NCBI GenBank assembly: GCA_004212095.1 | Contig: RXIJ01000060.1 | Coordinates: 1-18,683 of the forward strand | Reading direction: 5' to 3' | Length of the DNA: 18,683 nucleotides | Source of the DNA: Methanosarcinales archaeon | GTDB taxonomy: Archaea; Halobacteriota; Methanosarcinia; Methanosarcinales; EX4572-44 | Shown: piece after piece, positions 13,553-18,683 of the stretch | Numbering within the stretch: the first letter of the stretch is position 1 | How the letters are laid out: each line of letters starts with the position of its first letter | The notes under the pieces: model-generated | The model's input: only the letters and a program-made list of their open reading frames with translations | What the model was told of the DNA's origin: nothing | The model's database searches: none | Translations under genes and position numbers: made by a program

Positions 13553-14198
13553 AAGAGTCGGCTATATTTATCAATTCTTTTCGAATATCTTCAAGACTGA
13601 GCACATAAGGATCCATCTGTTGTATCCTTTGTGCAAGCTCTGGGAGTCCGAGACTATCTTCTATCCAGTATGAGAAGTCATCACTTTTTTTCTCAAGTCG
13701 AAGTCGTGCTTCAAAGATATGATAATAAATAGAACTGAGTGGAATCTTCTTCAGGCACTCCCTAAATTCAACAAGATTTCCTGCTTTAATATCAGTAAGT
13801 GTTTCAAGTGTTATTGACTGGTCAAAATAGAACTCATTGCCTCTGGCAACTTTTCCACAGGTTAATCCGTTACAGGTGTGTTCTTCCATGATTTGTATCA
13901 TCGTCTTTCTAAGGTCTTCAATGTTTGTATACTCGAACGGATCGAGTTCCGAGAGTTTTTCAGCTAATATATCATCTCCAAGCTTATGTGATAACCATTC
14001 TGAGAAATCATTATTATAGTCTGGATGAACAAAATGATACTTTAAAAAAGACTGGTGCATGTGCATGAATATGGAATTGGGGGGCACCTTTTTTATACCT
14101 TCCAACAGATCATGAAGGTCTGTTGCTTTTCGATTGGTGAGCTCTATTAACTGCACACAATCCCAGAACATGAACTGAGAAGATTTATCATTACCCAT
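13539..14198 (-). CDS. DUF5752 family protein, tandemly duplicated
   Basis: A 219-residue soluble protein from the ATG at 14198; a GTG at 14258 would add 20 residues unlike the domain. It is two copies of one ~95-residue unit. Unit 1 (~7-107) reads FMFWDCVQLIELTNRKA, LLEGIKKVPPNSIF, then NDFSEWL and LDPFEYTNIEDLRK. Unit 2 (~121-218) parallels it with FRECLKKIPLSSIYYH, DDFSYWIEDSLG and MDPYVLSLEDIRK. Unit 1 carries His46, His48 and His55 (MHMHQSFLKYHF), partly lost in unit 2. From memory this matches DUF5752, often found beside sugar-metabolism genes; no biochemical function is known to me. The overlap with treT suggests a role in regulating or assisting trehalose synthesis, which is inference. 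Confidence 0.75.
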   Translation of the reverse strand: MGNDKSSQFMFWDCVQLIELTNRKATDLHDLLEGIKKVPPNSIFMHMHQSFLKYHFVHPDYNNDFSEWLSHKLGDDILAEKLSELDPFEYTNIEDLRKTMIQIMEEHTCNGLTCGKVARGNEFYFDQSITLETLTDIKAGNLVEFRECLKKIPLSSIYYHIFEARLRLEKKSDDFSYWIEDSLGLPELAQRIQQMDPYVLSLEDIRKELINIADSYVSQ

Positions 14199-14336
14199 AC
14201 ATGCTCTTTTATAGATGCATCTGTTTAAAAAGGTTGTGAACTGGATGCTGTGTGGCACGATTGATCTATTTTCTCACCAGCACATGCACTTTTTTCTCAA
14301 TATGTCTCCTGGAAGACAGTACTATTATGCTATTAT

Positions 14337-15035
14337 TCATGCTTCATGTGGATTCTTTTCGCGTGGGAAACCAATAGTAGAAGCAAGTATATAGGACAGC
14401 ATCATCACCAGCAGCACGTTTGTAAATAACTGGAGTACATCTTTTTTAACAGTGTACACTACTATGGTCGACGCCATGATAATCAAAAGTATTCCAGCAA
14501 CCCGAATATCCTTTATCTTGGGGTATGTGAACCTGCTAACCATCAATAGAGAGAGAATGGTCAAAAGAATCATCAATAGATAGGGGAATAGTTCGGTTTC
14601 TCCTCTCTGAATTAAAAAAAGCATTACAATGAGTCCTGCTGCTGTTATCGGAGCTCCCTGAAAATTATCTGATGTTGAAATATTGAATCTTGCTAATCGA
14701 AGCAATCCACATGATAAAAACAATATTGAAAATACAGAAGCAATAATTCCAACCACGGGCTCTAACAATAAATAGGATGCAACTGCCGGAACCATGCCAA
14801 AAGATATGGCATCTGATAGTGAGTCAAGGTTCTTCCCAAGTGGACCCATGGAAGATCGTCTCGATACAGCACCATCAACACCATCAGCAATAGAAGCAAG
14901 GATAATAAGAATCACTGCAAAATCGAAGTTATTGTTTATTAAGAATATCATTGCCAAAAAACCCATAGAAGCATTGACAAGTGTTATCAGGTCTGCCTTA
15001 CTGATAGAATATAATATGTGCTCTAACTCAGTCAA
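14337..15035 (-). CDS. pssA: Archaetidylserine synthase (CDP-alcohol phosphatidyltransferase)
   Basis: A 232-residue multi-helix membrane protein of the CDP-alcohol phosphatidyltransferase family. It would join CDP-archaeol and serine to give archaetidylserine. The active-site signature is at residues 51-75: Asp51, Asp54-Gly55, Arg59, Gly67, Asp71 and Asp75 (ADGVDGAVSRR, then GKNLDSLSD). The usual Ala before the Arg is Ser58 here. About six to seven hydrophobic helices follow. The start is TTG, overlapping the TGA of the decarboxylase gene by four bases (TTGA), so translation is likely coupled; no other in-frame start is plausible before residue 24. Immediate neighbours upstream are the decarboxylase that uses its product and archaeosortase A. 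Confidence 0.9.
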   Translation of the reverse strand: MTELEHILYSISKADLITLVNASMGFLAMIFLINNNFDFAVILIILASIADGVDGAVSRRSSMGPLGKNLDSLSDAISFGMVPAVASYLLLEPVVGIIASVFSILFLSCGLLRLARFNISTSDNFQGAPITAAGLIVMLFLIQRGETELFPYLLMILLTILSLLMVSRFTYPKIKDIRVAGILLIIMASTIVVYTVKKDVLQLFTNVLLVMMLSYILASTIGFPREKNPHEA

Positions 15036-15646
15036 TATTCAACAACTCTTGCAATTATTGTTTCGCCACACCGAACTTTATCACCATCTGATACCAATAT
15101 ATCACATCCGTGAGGGACAGTAACATCCACCCTTGAACCATATCGAATCATCCCGATACGTTCTCCTTTTACAATTCTGCTGTCTTTTGTTATATACGTG
15201 ACGATACGACGGGCAAAAACACCAGCGATTTGAGTGATTAATACATCACCATAAACGCTTTCAAGTACTATATGGTTTCGCTCATTATTTTCTGATTCTT
15301 TTTCAAATGCCGGGACATAACTGCCAGATTCATGTTTAATACATTTCACTATTCCACCAATGGGAGCACGATTAACATGTACATCATGAAGATTCATAAA
15401 AATCGAGACCCTGTGTCCAGTACAGGACATTATTATCCCATCCGCAGGAGAGAGTAGGTCACAGTCATCACTAACAGTCTGCCTTTCAGGATCCCTGAAA
15501 AAGAAAAATGAAAAAAGAGTAAATACGGTAAAAAGCAGAAACAGTGTCAGTGCTAACACGCCATGATAGACCAGGTAAAGAATACCTGAAACAAAGCTGA
15601 TAATAACCAGTGTGGACAATATTTGTGCACAGCCTTTTGCAATCAT
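15032..15646 (-). CDS. pssD: Archaetidylserine decarboxylase (pyruvoyl enzyme)
   Basis: A 204-residue protein of the short phosphatidylserine decarboxylase class. It would decarboxylate archaetidylserine to archaetidylethanolamine. Two N-terminal hydrophobic helices (about residues 10-50) anchor it in the membrane, followed by FFRDPERQ. The catalytic part has LLSPADG, MNLHDVHVNRAPIGG and the self-cleavage site RYGSRVD, where Gly170-Ser171 would be cut and Ser171 turned into the pyruvoyl group. Its ATG lies 3 bases after the archaeosortase stop and its stop overlaps the start of pssA. Known haloarchaeal work links this enzyme pair to archaeosortase-dependent lipid anchoring; this gene order fits. 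Confidence 0.93.
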   Translation of the reverse strand: MIAKGCAQILSTLVIISFVSGILYLVYHGVLALTLFLLFTVFTLFSFFFFRDPERQTVSDDCDLLSPADGIIMSCTGHRVSIFMNLHDVHVNRAPIGGIVKCIKHESGSYVPAFEKESENNERNHIVLESVYGDVLITQIAGVFARRIVTYITKDSRIVKGERIGMIRYGSRVDVTVPHGCDILVSDGDKVRCGETIIARVVEY

Positions 15647-15649
15647 AGA

Positions 15650-16489
15650 TCAGCCCCCGATATATCGTTTGATGCTGCTTTTAACCATGTTAAAAATACC
15701 ATCAATCATGTCTAATAGTTCAGGCAATATATTTAATACCACGTAAGCAATCACAAAAAGTGCAATGGTTGAGCCAATTTTGGCTATCACATGGTGTGCA
15801 AGATAGAAGCTGTAATCCGGACTGCCAAACCATGCGAAACCATAGGCTATAATAACAAACACGTTTCGCAGCAGATTCAACAGGTATATGGCAGGTACAG
15901 ATGCAAGAAAAGCAAGGATTGCACGTTTGAATGACGCATCAATACATGCAAGAGTGACTCCTGCAAAGAGGGCAATGCTTTCGATGGCAGTACATGCGAG
16001 GATAATCTCTACCCCATTGTTATTCAGGTTCAGAACATTCCAGCTCGAACGAATCGGAAAAAAACCTGTCAAATTGAGCAGCCATTCTGTTTGACCTGTC
16101 ACACTCGCAATAAGCCAGTAATTGAGGGATGGAATCTCTGCAAACATAAAATAAATCATGCCGCCTATGGCAGTGGCGTTTGTGGCACGAAAAACCTGTT
16201 TTAATTGAGAGTTCGGTGCACTGGTGCTGTGCAGCAGCAAATAGATGCCAAGAAACACGCACAATACCGCTGCTACAATCGTTGCCACGCTATTAAAATA
16301 ATCACCGATTGCGAGATAATGAAATGGCTTGGAAAACCAGTGAACAGAGAATAGTATCCAGCCTGCACCACCAATGAAAGACTTATAGCGTTTTTTGGAC
16401 GGAAGAATGGCAGCAAGGATCAGCATGCCAAGAGAAAGCCATAAGATATAATTAAAAACCATTGTATAAACAGGAATGCTTAACAACAT
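15650..16489 (-). CDS. artA: Archaeosortase A
   Basis: A 279-residue polytopic membrane protein with about eight hydrophobic segments. The exosortase/archaeosortase catalytic triad is visible: Cys166 in LACTAIESIALFAG, Arg208 in LLRNVFVI and His232/His233 in YLAHHVIAKIG. By family knowledge ArtA cleaves C-terminal PGF-CTERM tails of secreted proteins, including S-layer glycoproteins, and replaces them with a lipid anchor. It is followed after 3 bases by the archaetidylserine decarboxylase gene and then pssA, forming one envelope unit. No PGF-CTERM substrate is in the window. It begins 37 bases after the GH15 gene, so it is probably transcribed with it. Confidence 0.9.
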   Translation of the reverse strand: MLLSIPVYTMVFNYILWLSLGMLILAAILPSKKRYKSFIGGAGWILFSVHWFSKPFHYLAIGDYFNSVATIVAAVLCVFLGIYLLLHSTSAPNSQLKQVFRATNATAIGGMIYFMFAEIPSLNYWLIASVTGQTEWLLNLTGFFPIRSSWNVLNLNNNGVEIILACTAIESIALFAGVTLACIDASFKRAILAFLASVPAIYLLNLLRNVFVIIAYGFAWFGSPDYSFYLAHHVIAKIGSTIALFVIAYVVLNILPELLDMIDGIFNMVKSSIKRYIGG

Positions 16490-16526
16490 TATGATATAAA
16501 AAATGTCACTGTTCCTTACTTTGAAG

Positions 16527-18530
16527 TCAAGTTTTAATCAGGTCAGCGTGATATGATTCTAAAATAGTGGACACAGTTAAACTTTTCGTTTTTTCAATAA
16601 ACTCCATAACGGTAGTAACAAACTCACCATGACTCCATGTTAGTGGACTAACTGACAGTGGTTTGACAGTATAAGGATCTAACTGCTCAGCGAGTATTCC
16701 GGAAGGCATGGCGTGTTTTACCACCCATTCAATAGTGGGGATTGCAAGCTTCAACCCTTTTAAGGTGTGTGCATGCGCGATGTAATACTGTGCAAGCCAC
16801 AGGGTGCAAATAAACCATGGGTTGCCTGGCACATTCTTAATATCTTCACTCACACGGTGATAATAATCATTTTCATAGCGAGCAACACCGCCAATGTTAG
16901 TTTTAACCAGCAACGTGTCCTCGATAGCTTTCATCGTGTTTACCACGCGTGGATCATCTGCCTCATACATCCCAAACTTGAAAATGCCGTACAAGCTTGC
17001 ATCAATCGTAGTATCTATATCAAATCCACCATCTTTCGGAACAATCATCCGAACGAATCGGTTCAGCTCTTTACTATACAAATACTTGCTCATGGCTGAC
17101 TTAATCTCATTAGCAGCTATAGTATATCTCTTATGGGCATCAGTATCCATAAATAACTCAGCAAAACGAGAAGCAGCCAGTAAACCAGCATACACTGTTG
17201 ATGTAGTGAATGCATTAATACCTCTTCGCTCCTCCCACAAATCATACGACTGGTCCGGAAGACCTGTTGGTGTGTGTCGATAGTTGACCATAAAATCGGC
17301 AGCACTGGTAATTAATGGGGTGTACAGGGAACGGATAAAATCAATATTGCGAAAACGCTCAAAGTGCTTCCAGAGTGCCCACAGCACAAGACCAGTTTCA
17401 TCTTCCTGTATCGGTAGAACCTTTTTGCCATCAGAAAGCCATGGATGCCATGAGCTTCCGATAGATCCGTCCGGATTGTACTTGTGAAACAAAAAGCCAA
17501 TATTCATCACCACATCCGAGCAAAACGTAAAAAAACGCTCTGCAATATCAGGATTATTCGACAAGCCAAGTGCATAAGCTACAAGGGCACCATCTCTTGG
17601 CCACATATAACTGTAGGTGTCCCGCCCAAAGTGTAAAATGTCAGTATCGTTTGCAGCGATAATAGCGCCATGATTATCAATCTGCGTTCTTAAGATGAGT
17701 AAACTTTTCTTAAACAATTCAACAACCGGCGCCGGCAAGCCCACAAAATTAAAATCAGTCTTATTTACCCACATCCTCCAGTAGTTCTCAGTACGAGAGA
17801 TAAAATAGTTTGGGCTTCTCCTGAGTAAATCCTTGTGCGTTGCCCTGACACCATTATAATGTTTACCGACTATAATAACATAATACAGCAGAGCCTTACC
17901 TGAAGCTTCAAGCTCAATATTTGCACCAACCGTGGAATCAACAGAGCCCTGTGCGATTGGATTCCCACCCAAAACACCATTTTCAGCATCCTTCCATGTA
18001 CCTTCGAAGTCGCCAAACTGCTTGTAGCCTGTAGCGAACTGGTCAATACCTTTTCCCCCCTTCCTATGAACACTGATAAGAAAATACCGCTTTCCCTTGT
18101 AGTGAACGATGCTATTGGTAGCAGGATCGTAGCTTGCAGTATCTCCAAGAGCGTTTTCCATAATTCGAAAATCGTGGTGAAAAAACAACCTGACATCCCG
18201 TTTCTTATCAAATAAATTTATTACATTGATGCGGCGGATAAACACGTTCCTCCCAATATCAACAGCATCGTTACATGCAAGTTCGATTCCGAGCTTGTGA
18301 TTAACTACATGCACGTCAGTAACCAGTGTCTCAGGAAGATATTTCAAACTCTTTTCCCATGCATCGCCCATCCATGAAAACTCACCGTCTGCCCACACAC
18401 CAAACCTGAAAGGAAAACCAACGCTATGATTCTCCATACCAACATAAGGATAATAAATATCACGAATCTGGTAATTGTTATCAAAATTCACCAGAAGGTT
18501 GCCATTGCCAACCGGAATATCACGCGGCAT
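16527..18530 (-). CDS. GH15 glycoside hydrolase (glucoamylase / trehalase-like)
   Basis: A 667-residue protein from the ATG at 18530 (MPRDIPVGNGNLLVNFDNNY, the usual start of this group); an upstream TTG at 18554 is less likely. Residues ~1-250 form the N-terminal beta-sandwich and the rest the (alpha/alpha)6 barrel. The barrel has YMWPRDGALVAYAL at 308-321, a general-acid Glu in YDLWEERRG (Glu433 or Glu434) and the general base Glu615 in GILAEQLDP, with PLTWSHGEF near the end. No signal peptide is seen, so it is probably intracellular. Archaeal relatives hydrolyse malto-oligosaccharides, and some members act on trehalose or other alpha-glucosides; the presence of treT four genes downstream makes trehalose turnover or glycogen use plausible. 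It heads a six-gene same-strand run. Confidence 0.92.
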   Translation of the reverse strand: MPRDIPVGNGNLLVNFDNNYQIRDIYYPYVGMENHSVGFPFRFGVWADGEFSWMGDAWEKSLKYLPETLVTDVHVVNHKLGIELACNDAVDIGRNVFIRRINVINLFDKKRDVRLFFHHDFRIMENALGDTASYDPATNSIVHYKGKRYFLISVHRKGGKGIDQFATGYKQFGDFEGTWKDAENGVLGGNPIAQGSVDSTVGANIELEASGKALLYYVIIVGKHYNGVRATHKDLLRRSPNYFISRTENYWRMWVNKTDFNFVGLPAPVVELFKKSLLILRTQIDNHGAIIAANDTDILHFGRDTYSYMWPRDGALVAYALGLSNNPDIAERFFTFCSDVVMNIGFLFHKYNPDGSIGSSWHPWLSDGKKVLPIQEDETGLVLWALWKHFERFRNIDFIRSLYTPLITSAADFMVNYRHTPTGLPDQSYDLWEERRGINAFTTSTVYAGLLAASRFAELFMDTDAHKRYTIAANEIKSAMSKYLYSKELNRFVRMIVPKDGGFDIDTTIDASLYGIFKFGMYEADDPRVVNTMKAIEDTLLVKTNIGGVARYENDYYHRVSEDIKNVPGNPWFICTLWLAQYYIAHAHTLKGLKLAIPTIEWVVKHAMPSGILAEQLDPYTVKPLSVSPLTWSHGEFVTTVMEFIEKTKSLTVSTILESYHADLIKT

Positions 18531-18554
18531 AGAAGGAATGATGAACAACAACAA

Positions 18555-18560
18555 TATATA
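18555..18560 (-). promoter_or_regulatory. TATA-like box of the GH15 gene
   Basis: On the minus strand TATATA lies in TTATATATTG about 27 bases before the ATG at 18530. That spacing suggests a leaderless or nearly leaderless transcript and supports the ATG over the upstream TTG. Confidence 0.4.
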
Positions 18561-18587
18561 ACTTCTTCTACCCGGGTTAGAGCAATG

Positions 18588-18609
18588 TATAAATAATATC
18601 TGTTAGGAG
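18588..18609 (+). promoter_or_regulatory. TATA-like box and Shine-Dalgarno before the gene at 18616
   Basis: TATAAATAA (18588-18596) is followed by AGGAG (18605-18609) six bases before an ATG. The two are too close for both to serve one transcript in the usual way, so only one may be functional. Confidence 0.35.
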
Positions 18610-18615
18610 TAAACA

Positions 18616-18683
18616 ATGATGCCGTCTGACATTAAGCTTCCCAAAAATCCAAAATCATGCTTCCTGAATTTAGCTTACACTTC
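18616..18683 (+). CDS. Start of an unidentified gene (cut by the window end)
   Basis: An ATG with AGGAG six bases upstream opens a frame that runs to the window edge without a stop: MMPSDIKLPKNPKSCFLNLA and two more codons. It is divergent from the GH15 gene. A second ATG directly follows the first. Too little is visible to identify it; the support is the good ribosome-binding site and the gap otherwise left in a dense region. Confidence 0.45.
   Translation, partial: MMPSDIKLPKNPKSCFLNLAYT

Noticed and set aside
1..18683. tRNA, rRNA, CRISPR array or replication origin
   Set aside because: I saw no cloverleaf, ribosomal RNA signature or regularly spaced repeat-spacer pattern; the repeats found are tandem or palindromic without unique spacers.

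Overview
The window looks like part of the chromosome of an anaerobic archaeon of the Methanosarcina-related Euryarchaeota (Halobacteriota). This rests on gene content: pelota, a full helicase-nuclease Hef, archaeosortase A beside archaetidylserine synthase and decarboxylase, an AMMECR1 protein, and a surface protein that combines Methanosarcina-type S-layer repeats, a NosD-type beta-helix and a C-terminal dockerin. The DNA is AT-rich, promoters are archaeal TATA boxes, and GTG and TTG starts occur. A methane- or alkane-oxidising lineage (ANME-1 or Syntrophoarchaeum type) would fit, but that is a guess; no diagnostic catabolic gene is present.

Layout. 1-1238: 3' part of a secreted S-layer/NosD/dockerin protein. 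1281-1389: three perfect short palindromes, with a fourth relative at 5233-5253. 1430-2479: pelota. 2716-3341 (minus): a JAMM metalloprotease and a small conserved protein. 3490-4416: a membrane-anchored alpha/beta hydrolase. 4465-5202 (minus): a fumarylacetoacetase-family enzyme. 5402-8050: pyruvate, phosphate dikinase, with a palindrome just upstream of its TATA box. 8051-9068: no intact gene, but a 72-bp tandem repeat carrying GCAA-loop hairpins and a 566-bp insertion element with 28-bp terminal inverted repeats, a 5-bp target duplication and an internally deleted, frameshifted transposase. 9069-11381: Hef. 11413-12018 (minus): AMMECR1 protein, behind a 48-bp sequence that is exactly duplicated.

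12317-18530 (minus) holds six genes pointing the same way. In transcription order they are a GH15 glucoamylase/trehalase-like enzyme, archaeosortase A, archaetidylserine decarboxylase, archaetidylserine synthase, a DUF5752 protein and trehalose synthase TreT. The middle three form a tight block (3-bp gap, then a 4-bp overlap) that couples phospholipid head-group synthesis to C-terminal processing and lipid anchoring of surface proteins. The flanking genes concern alpha-glucoside or trehalose metabolism; DUF5752 overlaps treT by 14 bp. A divergent gene begins at 18616 and leaves the window.

Most genes are recognisable housekeeping or envelope functions. The features most worth a second look are the hairpin family with compensatory stem changes, the deleted insertion element, the hairpin-bearing tandem repeat, the duplicated upstream sequence of the AMMECR1 gene, and the mixed trehalose/archaeosortase cluster with the internally duplicated DUF5752 protein.
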